Source of the DNA: Chania fonticola_B
GTDB lineage: Bacteria; Pseudomonadota; Gammaproteobacteria; Enterobacterales; Enterobacteriaceae
Reading direction: 5' to 3' (one strand)
Assembly (NCBI RefSeq): GCF_048537545.1
Contig: NZ_CP183218.1
DNA: 64,000 nucleotides
In this document: positions 8,454 to 17,595 of the stretch, in pieces
Layout: every line of letters begins with the position of its first letter
How positions within the stretch are numbered: the stretch's first letter is position 1
Translations under genes and position numbers: made by a program
The notes under the pieces: model-generated
What the model was told of the DNA's origin: nothing
The model's database searches: none
What the model saw: the letters and a program-made list of their open reading frames with translations, nothing else

Positions 8454-9052
8454 TGCGGCGGCCCCTTTTTACGCGCCAACTGCAGCACGTTAGGGTGCAC
8501 ACGCACGCCACTGCGCGCCAGTGAGTCCAGATTCACTTTAAAACCCGCCTGATCGTTGCTGATTTGCAAACAAAAGGCACTGCCAACAGCACATTCCATA
8601 TCCTTTTCGCTGATGCTGAGGATCGAGTGACCCGAAATCCGGTGGAAGAAATCTTGTTTCTGGGCGTCATTAACGTCGCCCAAATACACTACATCGCAGC
8701 TAGTTGCCAACTGCGGATTATCTATCTCGATCCGCAAGGTTTTGATTGGCTGCGGTGCTGTCAGCAACACTGGGTCGAACAGACCTTCGGCATACTGGAC
8801 AGGCGCAGTCACGCACAAGCGGATCGGATCAGGTTTGGCGGGCCAGCGAGCATAGCTGATAATCCCCACCACCACGGTGGTGACGGTATGAATGCGTTTT
8901 TGGTAGGGATCTTGTGTATCAGCCCCGGCCAAGCTGGGAAACGTCAACAGAGCCAGCAGCAGTATCGGTAACATGCGACGCGATCGGACCGGGTTGCTAC
9001 ATAAACCCAGTGTCCTGACAGCCAACTTCCTGGCCTTTATCGACATCTTCAT
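8450..9052 (-). CDS. yfiR: Periplasmic repressor of the cyclase, YfiR
   Basis: A 200-residue secreted protein. A long basic N-region precedes a hydrophobic stretch (about 27-42) ending in SLAGA. The mature part has the YfiR/DUF4154 pattern, with IRLCVTAP and VVYLGDVND, and four cysteines positioned as in redox-responsive YfiR. In the family YfiR inhibits YfiN until released by YfiB or by redox stress. It is first of the three genes and overlaps yfiN by 4 bp. The N-terminus may be shorter than drawn, because the charged leader before the signal peptide is unusually long. Confidence 0.88.
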   Translation of the reverse strand: MKMSIKARKLAVRTLGLCSNPVRSRRMLPILLLALLTFPSLAGADTQDPYQKRIHTVTTVVVGIISYARWPAKPDPIRLCVTAPVQYAEGLFDPVLLTAPQPIKTLRIEIDNPQLATSCDVVYLGDVNDAQKQDFFHRISGHSILSISEKDMECAVGSAFCLQISNDQAGFKVNLDSLARSGVRVHPNVLQLARKKGPPQ

Positions 9053-9271
9053 TTGCCATTCCTGCCTACGGCCGGCTTGATGGCACGGCAGTCTGATACT
9101 AAATAATTGAGCCTAGTCGAAAAGGGTAAAACTTTGCCGCGTACCATCAATCGCACTACCAAAAAAGCATAACCTGACCGTCTTGAGGGCGAATTGTATT
9201 ATAAGAGCAGTTTGTTGTGCGCTTTATGCTCGGTTTTATGAGATTTTTCCTAGGTATTTTTAACGTTATAA

Positions 9272-9298
9272 AACGCCCGGCAGGGTTTGCCGGGCGTT
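9272..9298 (-). terminator. Probable terminator of the P-type ATPase gene
   Basis: An 11-bp perfect stem, AACGCCCGGCA / TGCCGGGCGTT, with a 5-nt loop lies just past the minus-strand ATPase stop codon. The T-run after it is weak. It separates that gene from the yfiRNB promoter region. Confidence 0.7.
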
Positions 9299-9326
9299 CT
9301 AGTGAAAATTGCGAGTCCTAAGGTGC

Positions 9327-12056
9327 TTATAATAACGTTTTTCTGCTCGCTTTGATGCGGTTAATCACCCATTTTTCTACTTCCACGATCAGGAATAGCG
9401 CAATGGCTATCATCAGCGTCACGCCCCAATAGAACAGCGGCAGCGGCGCGGTGCCAAACAGCGCGTTCATAAACGGCAGATAAATGATGGCCATCTGTAG
9501 CAATAACAACACGCCACTGACCAACCACAGGCCCTTATTGAGGAACAATTGGCGGTTGAGCGGGAAGCGGTCTGCGGTACGGCAGTTGAACATGTAAACC
9601 CACTGCGCGGTGACCAGGGTTTGCAGCAGCACGGTGCGGATCAGCTCGCTGCTGTAGCCGCGTGGCGCCATCCAGGCTTCCAGTGCGAAGGCGCTGATGG
9701 CGATCAGCACCCCGACGAAGCCGATGCGCCAGATAGCGTGCAGATCCAACACGTTGCTGCCCGGCATCCTTGGTTTACGGTGCATCAGCCCTTTTTCGGC
9801 GGGCTCATAGGCCAGGCCAAAGGATAGGGTAGTGGAGGTGGCCATGTTCATCCACAGGATCTGGATGGGCGTCAGCGGCAGCATGGCACCAGCCAGAATG
9901 GCGATGATGATCAGCAGGCCCTGTGCCAGGTTGGTCGGCAGCACGAACAGGATGGTTTTCTTCAGGTTGTCGTAAACACGGCGGCCTTCTTTTACCGCGC
10001 TGGCGATGGTGGCGAAGTTATCGTCGGTCAGCACCATATCGGCGGCTTCTTTAGTGACCTCGGTGCCTTTGATCCCCATGGCGATACCCACGTCGGCCTG
10101 TTTCAACGCTGGTGCATCGTTGACGCCGTCGCCGGTCATCCCTACCACGCCACCTTTATCCTGCAGCGCTTTTACCAGACGCAACTTATGTTCCGGGCTG
10201 GTACGGGCAAAGATATCGTAGTGCACGGCGGCTTCTGCCAACGCCTGGTCATCCATATGTTCCAGCTCGGAGCCGGTGATAGAATCCTGGCTGTTGCCAA
10301 TTCCCAGCATGGCACCGATGGCCATGGCCGTTTTCTGGTGATCGCCGGTGATCATCTTCACGCGGATCCCCGCTTGCTGACATTCGGCGATGGCTGCGAC
10401 CGCTTCAGGACGTGGTGGATCCATCACACCAGCGATACCGATAAACACCATCTGCTGGCGGATATCGCCGTGATCCAGTTCCACTTCGCCGTCTGGCGTC
10501 GTTTTACTGGCGGCGGCCACCATGCGTAAACCTTGCTCGGCGAAGCGCGACATCTCCGCTTCCCAGTAGCCGAGGCGGAAGGGCTGGATGCCGGAATCGG
10601 TCAGTTCGAACTCGCACAGTGAGAACAACACGTCTGGCGCACCGGTAAGGAACACCTGATTTTTGCCTGCGACCTGGCTACGTACCGCCATGTATTTGTA
10701 ACTGGAGTCGAACGGGATTTTAGCCAGTTGGCGTGCTTCACCAATCGCTAATCCAGCTTTCATCGCCAGCACTTTCAATGCGCCTTCCGTCGGGCTGCCG
10801 GTGACCAGCCAACGGCCGCTGTCATCCTGCTTGACCTGGCTGTCGTTACACAGGGTGATCGCGGTAATGAACTGCGCTAACGGTGGGATATCTTGAACTT
10901 GCGCCGGTTTGTTACTGTCGGCAAAGAAAATGCCGCCAACCGGTTCATAGCTTTCCCCTTCCACGCGGTAGGCATGGTCAGCCATGATGACGTTTTTTGC
11001 CGTCATTTCGTTCATGGTCAGCGTGCCGGTCTTGTCCGAGCAGATCACCGTCATCGAGCCCAAGGTTTCTACCGTAGGCAGTTTGCGGATAATCGCGCGG
11101 TTACGTGCCATCGACTGCACGCCCAGGGACAGGATAATGGAAATAATGGCAGGCAGACCTTCGGGTACCGAGGCCACCGCCAGGCTGATCAGCGCCACCA
11201 GCAGCTCACCGAGCGGCATATCACGCATCGTGAAGGCAAACACGAACAGCAACACCATCATCACCAGGATCAGGATGAAGATGTTTTTGCCCAGGCGATC
11301 CATCTGTTGCAGTAACGGGGTGCGCTGGGTCTTAACGGTCGAGATCATCTCGCTGATGTGGCCGAGTTCGGTATAGCCGCCAGTTGCGATAACCACGCCC
11401 TTGGCATTCCCGGCGCTGATAGTGGTACCGGAGAACAACAGGTTGGTGCGATCGCCAATCATTACTTCATCAGGGATAGCGTCGGTTTGCTTCGAGACCA
11501 CGGTAGATTCGCCGGTCAAGATGGCCTCTTCAACCTGAAGGTTGTGAGATTCCAGTAACCGCAGGTCGGCGGGAATTTTATCGCCAGGGCGCAATAATAC
11601 GATATCCCCCGGGACCAAATCTTCCGCATTCACGGTGTGGTTAATTCCGTCTCGTACCACAATAGCCTGGCTGGAAAGCATATTCTTAATGCCTTTCAGC
11701 GATTTCTCTGCGCTGTTTTCCTGCACAAATCCGATAAGGGCATTGATCACGGCAACGCAAAGAATAACCACCGTATCGATCCAATGCCCCATAATGCCTT
11801 TGAGGAAGGCGGCGGCCAGCAGAATATAAATCAGCACATCGTTAAAGTGGGCAATAAAGCGCATAAAGGCGCTTTTGCCTGCCTGCTCCGGCAGGGCGTT
11901 GGGGCCAAACTTCTTCAGCCGTTCGGCGGCTTCCTGTTCGCTTAGGCCTTGTTGCTGAACGTTTAAATGCTGAAGCGTTTGTTCAATATCGTATTGATAC
12001 CAGGCTTTTTCCGGCTTGGGTGGCTCTTGGTATTCAGTGGGGGAATGTTTTGGCAT
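9327..12056 (-). CDS. P2-type cation-transporting ATPase
   Basis: A 909-residue P-type ATPase with the full catalytic set: TGES (181-184), the phosphorylated aspartate D341 in DKTGTLT, and TGDGVND (641-647). The M4 PEGLP motif (298-302) and an N-terminal cation-ATPase domain place it in the Ca2+/Na+ (P2) group, near the cyanobacterial PMA1-like proteins. In M6, where Ca2+ pumps have NLVTDGLPA, this protein has NMATSTTLS: the metal-binding aspartate is missing, so the ion is uncertain. I chose the ATG at 12056 (AAGGAG 9 bp upstream) over 26 extra codons. There is no E. coli counterpart at this site. Confidence 0.88.
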   Translation of the reverse strand: MPKHSPTEYQEPPKPEKAWYQYDIEQTLQHLNVQQQGLSEQEAAERLKKFGPNALPEQAGKSAFMRFIAHFNDVLIYILLAAAFLKGIMGHWIDTVVILCVAVINALIGFVQENSAEKSLKGIKNMLSSQAIVVRDGINHTVNAEDLVPGDIVLLRPGDKIPADLRLLESHNLQVEEAILTGESTVVSKQTDAIPDEVMIGDRTNLLFSGTTISAGNAKGVVIATGGYTELGHISEMISTVKTQRTPLLQQMDRLGKNIFILILVMMVLLFVFAFTMRDMPLGELLVALISLAVASVPEGLPAIISIILSLGVQSMARNRAIIRKLPTVETLGSMTVICSDKTGTLTMNEMTAKNVIMADHAYRVEGESYEPVGGIFFADSNKPAQVQDIPPLAQFITAITLCNDSQVKQDDSGRWLVTGSPTEGALKVLAMKAGLAIGEARQLAKIPFDSSYKYMAVRSQVAGKNQVFLTGAPDVLFSLCEFELTDSGIQPFRLGYWEAEMSRFAEQGLRMVAAASKTTPDGEVELDHGDIRQQMVFIGIAGVMDPPRPEAVAAIAECQQAGIRVKMITGDHQKTAMAIGAMLGIGNSQDSITGSELEHMDDQALAEAAVHYDIFARTSPEHKLRLVKALQDKGGVVGMTGDGVNDAPALKQADVGIAMGIKGTEVTKEAADMVLTDDNFATIASAVKEGRRVYDNLKKTILFVLPTNLAQGLLIIIAILAGAMLPLTPIQILWMNMATSTTLSFGLAYEPAEKGLMHRKPRMPGSNVLDLHAIWRIGFVGVLIAISAFALEAWMAPRGYSSELIRTVLLQTLVTAQWVYMFNCRTADRFPLNRQLFLNKGLWLVSGVLLLLQMAIIYLPFMNALFGTAPLPLFYWGVTLMIAIALFLIVEVEKWVINRIKASRKTLL

Positions 12057-12533
12057 GGAGTGCCTCTCCTTAAAGTCGTTCGAATCTAAGTCCCCATCTG
12101 TGTCGGCAGCCCTTTTGCCGGGTTGATATTCCATTGTTTTCTGTCACACAGACGTGAATGGTAAAAATTTTCAGTTAGTGGATGGCCAATTATCTGCCGC
12201 GTGATAGTAAATAATCGAAAACTTGAGTTTTTGATCTGAGATAATAAAAATAAAGTAATAGGAATTGTTTTAATCCGTGTGGAAATGTTTCTCTATTAAT
12301 GTCTCTGTAATGTCATTTTTTGTATAGGAAAACTCGTGTCTGCATAGAAAACTATAGAACACCGGAGTTATTGTGTGATGAAAAAATTGCCCATAATCCC
12401 GTGATTTTTCAAAACGTCGTCTTGTTGTTCTGCCTGGCGCAATCACCAGGCAGGGTGGTTTTCATCTGGGCTGATAAACTTGTTATAAAGTAATGAATGG
12501 ATACGCGTTTTTGCTGTCTATGATTAATACCTG
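12057..12533. other. AT-rich intergenic region upstream of the ATPase gene
   Basis: About 480 bp with markedly higher A+T than its flanks and no convincing gene. It contains the palindrome at 12215-12234 and a hairpin CTGCCTGG-8-CCAGGCAG at 12430-12453 with no T-run. Promoters of the minus-strand ATPase gene are expected here, but no clear -35/-10 pair stands out. Confidence 0.5.
12215..12234. promoter_or_regulatory. 20-bp near-palindrome, possible operator
   Basis: The arms AAAACT and AGTTTT around a central TG extend outwards to TC...GA with one mismatched pair. It lies about 160 bp upstream of the ATPase start codon. A role in controlling that gene is only inferred; no matching regulator is adjacent. 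Confidence 0.3.
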
Positions 12534-12695
12534 ATGCCAGCCCATGGTGGCGGCACGGTTTTGTTCCCGGCGTGGCTTCCCACGGTGGGGCGTGAGACAT
12601 TCGCAGAGCAGGATCCACTGGCCCGTTGGCTGCTGACGCGGCGCGGCATCGGGGTGGATCGGTTCTGGCAAGCTAACCCAGCGAGGAAAGAGTAA
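12534..12695 (+). CDS. Small ORF of unknown function directly before slt (53 codons)
   Basis: This ORF begins ATG-CCA-GCC and ends 2 bp before the slt start codon. Its GC content and third-position bias match the neighbouring genes and differ sharply from the AT-rich sequence just upstream. There is no Shine-Dalgarno and an in-frame stop lies three codons before the ATG. It could be a small protein, a coupled leader for slt, or the degraded 3' end of a lost gene. The product has an internal AWLPTVGRETFAEQD segment and a basic C-terminus; I do not recognise it. Confidence 0.3.
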   Translation: MPAHGGGTVLFPAWLPTVGRETFAEQDPLARWLLTRRGIGVDRFWQANPARKE

Positions 12696-12697
12696 GT

Positions 12698-14626
12698 ATG
12701 GTCAAGGTGGACAAATGGCGGTTGTGGGCTGTAGGCCTGTGCCTGACGGCATTTTCTGGTGCAACATTGGCAGACTCCCTGGACGGCGAACGTCAGCGTT
12801 ATCTGCAAATCAAGCAGGCCTGGGACAGTAAACAGATGGACGTGGTGGCGCAGTTGATGCCAACGCTGCAGGATTATCCCCTGTATCCTTATCTGGAATA
12901 TCGCCAGTTGACGCAGGATCTCAGCACCGCCAGTGCGGCTCAGGTCCAGCAGTTTTTGCGGTTGCATCCTACGTTGCCACCTGCAAAATCGCTCTCTGCC
13001 CGTTTTGTGAACGAGCTGGCGAGCCGTCAAGATTGGACTACCCTGCTGGCCTTCAGCCCGCAAGAGCCTAAACCTGTTGCGGCGCGCTGTAATTTCTATT
13101 ACGCCAAGTGGGCCACCGGCGATCAGCAGGCAGCCTGGGCTGGTGCCGATGATATCTGGATGAGCGGTAAAACCTTGCCAGGCTCATGCGATAAGCTGTT
13201 CAGCGTCTGGCAGGCTGCCGGTAAGCAAACGCCGTTGAACACGCTGGCACGGATGAAGCTGGCGCTAAAAGAGGGCAACAGCGGCCTGGTGAACTACCTG
13301 TACCGCCAACTGCCAAGCGATTATCAAACCATGGGGGATGCGCTGGTACGGTTGCAAAACGATCCCGCCACGCTGGAAGCCTTTGCCCGTAGCGTCGGCC
13401 CAACAGATTTTACCCGTTCGGCTACCACCATCGTATTCGCCCGCCTGGCCCGTCAGGACGTAGAAAATGCTCGAGCCATGATCCCAACGCTGGCCCGCCT
13501 GCAGAAAATGAGCGAAAGCGAGAAGTTGGCAATGGAGGAAGAGGTGGCCTGGCGGTTGATGGGCAATGATGCCACCTTTGAGCAGACCCAATGGCGCGAT
13601 CAGGTGATCCTGCGCAGCCAACAGCCAGCCTTGCTGGAGCGCCGCGTGCGTATGGCGCTGGGCGTGGGCGATCGTCAGGGGCTGAAAACCTGGCTGGCAC
13701 GCCTGCCTGAAGAATCGCGGAACAAGGATGAATGGCGCTACTGGCGTGCCAGTGTCATGATCGATGAAGGTAAACGCAGCGAAGGGGAAGCGATACTGCG
13801 TAGCCTGATGAACGAACGCGGCTTCTACCCGATGGTGGCGGCGCAAAAACTGCAGGTGCCTTATCCGGTGATGGTCGCCGTGGCGGCAAAACCGCGTACC
13901 GATCTGGTGAGTGGCCCGGAGATTGCCCGGGTGCGTGAACTGATGTACTGGAATATGGATAACCTGGCGCGCAGTGAGTGGAGCTCATTCGTCGCCAGCC
14001 GCAGCCGCCCGGAGCAGGAAGCGCTGGCCCGCTATGCCTTTGAGCAGAAATGGGCCGATCTGAGCGTACAGGCAACGATCGTTGGCAAACTGTGGGATCA
14101 TCTTGAAGAACGTTTCCCGATGGCCTGGCCACAGGAATTCCGCCGTGCTACCGAAGATAAAGGCATTACGCCGAGCTATGCCATGGCGATAGCCCGCCAG
14201 GAGAGCGCCTGGAACCCGAAAGCGCAGTCGCCGGTCGGGGCCGCAGGTTTGATGCAGGTTATGCCGCGCACCGCGAAACATACGGTGGATCTGTTCGGTA
14301 TCCCGGGCTACAGCAGCCCGAGCCAGCTGTTTGATCCGCAAACCAATATCACCATTGGCACCAGCTATCTGGAGTCGGTGTACCAGCAATTTGGTCGTAA
14401 CCGTATTCTTGCGTCTGCGGCTTATAACGCTGGCCCATCACGGGTGAATACCTGGTTAGGCAATAGCGATGGCCGGGTAGATGCCGTGGCGTTTGTGGAA
14501 AGCATTCCGTTCTCGGAAACCCGTTCTTACGTGAAGAACGTGCTGGCCTATGACGCGTTTTATCGTCACTTCATGCATCGGCCAGCGAAGGTGCTGACGG
14601 ATGCCGAGTGGCAAAGACGCTATTGA
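12698..14626 (+). CDS. slt: Soluble lytic murein transglycosylase Slt70
   Basis: A periplasmic exo-lytic transglycosylase that cleaves peptidoglycan glycan strands to 1,6-anhydro muropeptides. It has 642 residues with a signal peptide ending ATLADS (about residue 26). A long alpha-superhelical U-domain is followed by the C-terminal SLT lysozyme-like domain (about 475-620). The catalytic glutamate lies in AIARQESAWNP, followed by GLMQVMP and AYNAGP. Length and order match E. coli Slt (645). GAGG lies about 11 bp before the ATG. trpR follows downstream with its own promoter. Confidence 0.97.
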   Translation: MVKVDKWRLWAVGLCLTAFSGATLADSLDGERQRYLQIKQAWDSKQMDVVAQLMPTLQDYPLYPYLEYRQLTQDLSTASAAQVQQFLRLHPTLPPAKSLSARFVNELASRQDWTTLLAFSPQEPKPVAARCNFYYAKWATGDQQAAWAGADDIWMSGKTLPGSCDKLFSVWQAAGKQTPLNTLARMKLALKEGNSGLVNYLYRQLPSDYQTMGDALVRLQNDPATLEAFARSVGPTDFTRSATTIVFARLARQDVENARAMIPTLARLQKMSESEKLAMEEEVAWRLMGNDATFEQTQWRDQVILRSQQPALLERRVRMALGVGDRQGLKTWLARLPEESRNKDEWRYWRASVMIDEGKRSEGEAILRSLMNERGFYPMVAAQKLQVPYPVMVAVAAKPRTDLVSGPEIARVRELMYWNMDNLARSEWSSFVASRSRPEQEALARYAFEQKWADLSVQATIVGKLWDHLEERFPMAWPQEFRRATEDKGITPSYAMAIARQESAWNPKAQSPVGAAGLMQVMPRTAKHTVDLFGIPGYSSPSQLFDPQTNITIGTSYLESVYQQFGRNRILASAAYNAGPSRVNTWLGNSDGRVDAVAFVESIPFSETRSYVKNVLAYDAFYRHFMHRPAKVLTDAEWQRRY

Positions 14627-14668
14627 TATCCACGTCGTCTTTGAAGCTGTAGCGTTGTTACCGGTATT

Positions 14669-14717
14669 TTGACGCTTACTCGCGGTATGCTATGCTGCTG
14701 TACTAGTTAAATAGTAT
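14669..14717 (+). promoter_or_regulatory. trpR promoter with TrpR operator
   Basis: A -35 TTGACG (14669-14674) is followed after 16 bp by -10 TATGCT (14691-14696). The operator GTACTAGTTAAATAGTAT (14700-14717) begins 3 bp later. It matches the trp operator core ACTAGTTAACTAGT with one change. The overlap with the expected transcription start fits the known autorepression of trpR by tryptophan-bound TrpR. Confidence 0.85.
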
Positions 14718-14727
14718 GGTGGCTGGC

Positions 14728-15048
14728 ATGACGCAATTATCGCTAAACGATCCCGCTCTTTCAGAACAAGGCAATGAAGATTGGCTGCGCTTTGTCGCAC
14801 TGCTGCAGAGTTCGTTCGATCAGGATTTGCACCAACAGTTGATGCAACTGCTACTGACGCCGGATGAGCGTACTGCGCTGGGGACACGGGTGCGTATTAT
14901 TCAGGAACTGATGCGTGGCGAAATGAGCCAGCGCGAGCTGAAGAATGAGCTCGGGGCAGGTATCGCAACCATCACCAGAGGATCAAACAGCCTGAAGATG
15001 GCGACGCCAGAGCTGAAACAGTGGCTGGAACAGCAATTACTGGGGTGA
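14728..15048 (+). CDS. trpR: Trp operon repressor TrpR
   Basis: A dimeric repressor that binds trp, aroH, mtr and its own operator when loaded with L-tryptophan. The helix-turn-helix is in MSQRELKNELGAGIATITRG, nearly identical to E. coli, and TPDEREALGTRVRI is conserved as TPDERTALGTRVRI. The ATG at 14716 lies inside the operator at about +13 of the transcript, so I prefer the ATG at 14728 (106 residues; E. coli 108). Shine-Dalgarno signals are weak for both. Confidence 0.95.
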   Translation: MTQLSLNDPALSEQGNEDWLRFVALLQSSFDQDLHQQLMQLLLTPDERTALGTRVRIIQELMRGEMSQRELKNELGAGIATITRGSNSLKMATPELKQWLEQQLLG

Positions 15049-15060
15049 AGCAATCACCCC
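15042..15060. terminator. Possible bidirectional terminator between trpR and yjjX
   Basis: Hairpin GGGGTGA-AGCAA-TCACCCC spans the trpR stop codon and sits 7 bp from the convergent yjjX stop. The stem is only 7 bp and there is no clear T-run, so the call is tentative. Confidence 0.4.
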
Positions 15061-15066
15061 GGTGGC

Positions 15067-15612
15067 TTATTGCTGCGGCGTATTATTACTGCTGTGGCTG
15101 CGGTAAATCGGATTGTGGAACGGCACCAGTGCCAGCAGCAACGCCTGGTGGTAAACGCTGGTGCGGCTCAGTCGACCATCGGTAAAGATACCGATCGCTC
15201 CCCCCTGACGTTTGACTTCGCTATTGCCGGTGATCAAGGTCATTTCATCGCCTAACTCGCGACCGGCTCGAATACCCTGTAAAATTGATTCTGGCAGCAT
15301 CAGGCTGGCAGAACGCGATTCGCCACGGGTCGTCGGATTTTCTACCGTCATCCAGGCGAACGTCATATTTTCTTCGATCCCGGCTTCTACTCCGACCCAA
15401 AAGTCGGCTTCTGGCCGCACCTGCCGCGCTTCCATCACACGCTGGCGTGCGCCGGTACGGGTTTCGGTATTGCCAATAGGTTGCAGTGAAACGCCGCTGG
15501 CGACGTCAACCGATTCTATGCGGCATTGGTCTGCGCCAAAGGTATCTTCAAATGCCAGTTGAATAGCCCTGATCTTTGCCGGGTTGGTAGTTGCAGCGAT
15601 AACATGATACAT
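15067..15612 (-). CDS. yjjX: Inosine/xanthosine triphosphatase YjjX
   Basis: A 181-residue house-cleaning nucleotidase that in E. coli hydrolyses ITP and XTP, removing oxidised or deaminated purine nucleotides. Visible family motifs are ATTNPAKIRAI at the N-terminus, EADFWVGVEAGIE near the middle, and GGAIGIFTDGRLSR and YHQALLLALVPFHN near the end. The C-terminus is about ten residues longer than in E. coli. It is convergent with trpR and divergent from gpmB, as in E. coli. Confidence 0.93.
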   Translation of the reverse strand: MYHVIAATTNPAKIRAIQLAFEDTFGADQCRIESVDVASGVSLQPIGNTETRTGARQRVMEARQVRPEADFWVGVEAGIEENMTFAWMTVENPTTRGESRSASLMLPESILQGIRAGRELGDEMTLITGNSEVKRQGGAIGIFTDGRLSRTSVYHQALLLALVPFHNPIYRSHSSNNTPQQ

Positions 15613-15739
15613 AACGGCTTTAGCTTCCTTAAAGTGGGGCTGTGTCTTGCCATGATTTTTGATGGCGGCAAGTTATGCGTAGTGCAAGGCACGAGCCACA
15701 GATAAACTCAAGTTTCACGCAGTATAACGGAAAAGCATA

Positions 15740-16387
15740 ATGTTACAGGTATACCTCGTTCGCCACGGCGAAACGGAATGGAACGCAGCACGCCGCATTC
15801 AGGGCCAATCCGACAGCCCATTAACCGCCACTGGCGTTCACCAGGCTCATCTGGTTGGCAAACGCGTTAGCCGCGAGGGCGTGACGCACGTGATTTCCAG
15901 CGATCTGGGTCGCACCCGTCAGACCGCGCAAATCATTGCGGACGCTTGCGGTTGCGACGTTATGGTAGATGCCCGGCTGCGTGAGCTGCATATGGGCGTT
16001 CTGGAAGAACGTTTGATCGACAGCCTGACACCGCAGGAAGAGCTGTGGCGTAAACAGATGGTCGATGGTACTGCTGACGGCCGTATCCCTCAAGGTGAAT
16101 CTATGACGGAGTTGGCCACGCGGATGCATGCGGCGCTGACCGAGTGCCTGAAACTGCCGCAGGGCAGCAAGCCGTTGATTGTCAGCCACGGCATCGCGCT
16201 GGGGTGCCTGATCGGGACAGTTTTAGGGCTACCGGCCTATGCCGAGCGCCGTCTGCGTTTGCGCAACTGCTCGTTGTCACGCGTCGACTATCAGCAAAGC
16301 CCTTGGTTGGCTCCAGGCTGGATTGTGGAAAGTGCGGGCGATATCTCGCATCTGGACATGCCCGCGTTGGATGAGCTACAGCGCTAA
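15740..16387 (+). CDS. gpmB: Histidine phosphatase GpmB
   Basis: A 215-residue member of the cofactor-dependent phosphoglycerate mutase/phosphatase superfamily, the same length as E. coli GpmB (YtjC). The phospho-histidine motif LVRHGETEWN is at residues 6-15 and the second catalytic histidine lies in LIVSHGIALG. Despite the name, true mutase activity is doubtful in this branch and a phosphatase role is more likely (family knowledge). Its 3' end overlaps the convergent rob gene by 4 bp. Confidence 0.93.
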   Translation: MLQVYLVRHGETEWNAARRIQGQSDSPLTATGVHQAHLVGKRVSREGVTHVISSDLGRTRQTAQIIADACGCDVMVDARLRELHMGVLEERLIDSLTPQEELWRKQMVDGTADGRIPQGESMTELATRMHAALTECLKLPQGSKPLIVSHGIALGCLIGTVLGLPAYAERRLRLRNCSLSRVDYQQSPWLAPGWIVESAGDISHLDMPALDELQR

Positions 16388-17253
16388 CGGCGGATCGGGA
16401 TCAGATAGTCGCAACGGATCTCGCTGGGTGGCTGAGGCGGACGCCGGTCACCTTGCGGATAGAAGCGCTCAATATCGTGCCCTTTGCGGCGGGTCAGTTC
16501 CAATGCTGGCAGGCAAGTGCCGTACAGTATCAGAATAAAGTCCTGCAGGCCGGAGGCTGGCCCCTGATAGCTGAACATGGCATATTCTCCGCCTTGCAGC
16601 GTGATCGGCTGGCCTTCCTGCACCTTGGTCGGCACATGTTGCGCCTCCAGGGCAGTGGTATACAGCACTTCCTGCTCGTCGTCTTTTTCCTGGCTTGGCC
16701 GCGAGTGGTGCAGGCCGTAAAGCACCGGTGGCAGGGTGTCTATCTGCCCCAGGTACTGTTGCCAGAATTGGGTACGCAGCTCGGAGCGGAAGCTGGATAT
16801 TTGCTCCAACGTACAGGAGTAGCTCTGCGTCAGGCCGATCAGGTCCAGCTCGGGTAGCGTGACAAACTCTGGATGTGGCAGCGTAAAGGCGCCCAGACGT
16901 ATTGGCGGGCACATGCCGAAGGCGTTCCAGTCTTCTGAACGGCGATACAGCGCCGGGGTTTGCGCAAACTGTTTTTTGAATGCGCGAGTGAAGGTCTGCT
17001 GTGAGTCGAAACGATACTGCAAAGCAATATCCAGAATAGGCCGACTGGTGAGGCGTAATGCGACGGCGGCTTTGGACAACCTTCTTGCCCGAATATAGGC
17101 GCCGATGGCGTTCCCAGTGATATCCTTAAACATCCGTTGCAGATGCCATTTAGAGTAACCCGCTTTTGCCGCCACGTTATCCAGTGACAAAGGTTGGTCC
17201 AAATGGCTTTCCAGCCAGCTAAGCAGATCACGAATGATACCGGCTTGATCCAT
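16384..17253 (-). CDS. rob: Right-origin-binding transcriptional activator Rob
   Basis: A 289-residue activator. The N-terminal AraC-type double helix-turn-helix (about 8-106) contains VAAKAGYSKWHLQRMFKD and ALQYRFDSQQTFTRAFKK. The C-terminal GyrI-like domain (about 120-288) senses bile salts and fatty acids in E. coli and controls efflux and stress genes with MarA and SoxS. The ATG at 17253 has GAGGAAG upstream and gives exactly the E. coli length; the 29-codon upstream extension is rejected. It is convergent with gpmB, overlapping by 4 bp. Confidence 0.96.
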   Translation of the reverse strand: MDQAGIIRDLLSWLESHLDQPLSLDNVAAKAGYSKWHLQRMFKDITGNAIGAYIRARRLSKAAVALRLTSRPILDIALQYRFDSQQTFTRAFKKQFAQTPALYRRSEDWNAFGMCPPIRLGAFTLPHPEFVTLPELDLIGLTQSYSCTLEQISSFRSELRTQFWQQYLGQIDTLPPVLYGLHHSRPSQEKDDEQEVLYTTALEAQHVPTKVQEGQPITLQGGEYAMFSYQGPASGLQDFILILYGTCLPALELTRRKGHDIERFYPQGDRRPPQPPSEIRCDYLIPIRR

Positions 17254-17595
17254 AGATCTTCCTCGTAGAGCTTCAGGTTCGGAACCCGAACTGTTTGATT
17301 TGTCATGCTGATACCTGATGCCCACTGACTTATTGATCAATCAGTTGCATTACATACGGCGCTTTTGCGATATGCGTTGCGGGAAGCGGGGGAAAACTGG
17401 TGTTAACAGGCATTAAGCGATGACGATGCCGCATAATAGCAACTTTTTTCCTCCACGACTCCCAAAGATTTTTTTCGCTCTCTGTGCTAAAAAGAGCTGA
17501 CTGGGCCGAGGAAAACCCATTTCTATGACCTGAAGCATCGGCGTTCTTATTAGCAGCCCTGTGATTTAACACGCTGTTCTATTGGAGTTAAGTGA

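Noticed and set aside
12409..12671. Overlapping minus-strand ORFs of 60-70 codons upstream of slt
   Set aside because: They overlap each other and the slt 5' region, lack ribosome-binding sites, and look like shadows of the plus-strand GC-rich frame.
17330..17572. 80-codon minus-strand ORF between rob and creA
   Set aside because: It overlaps the rob upstream region, has no ribosome-binding site, and shows no recognisable protein pattern; probably chance.
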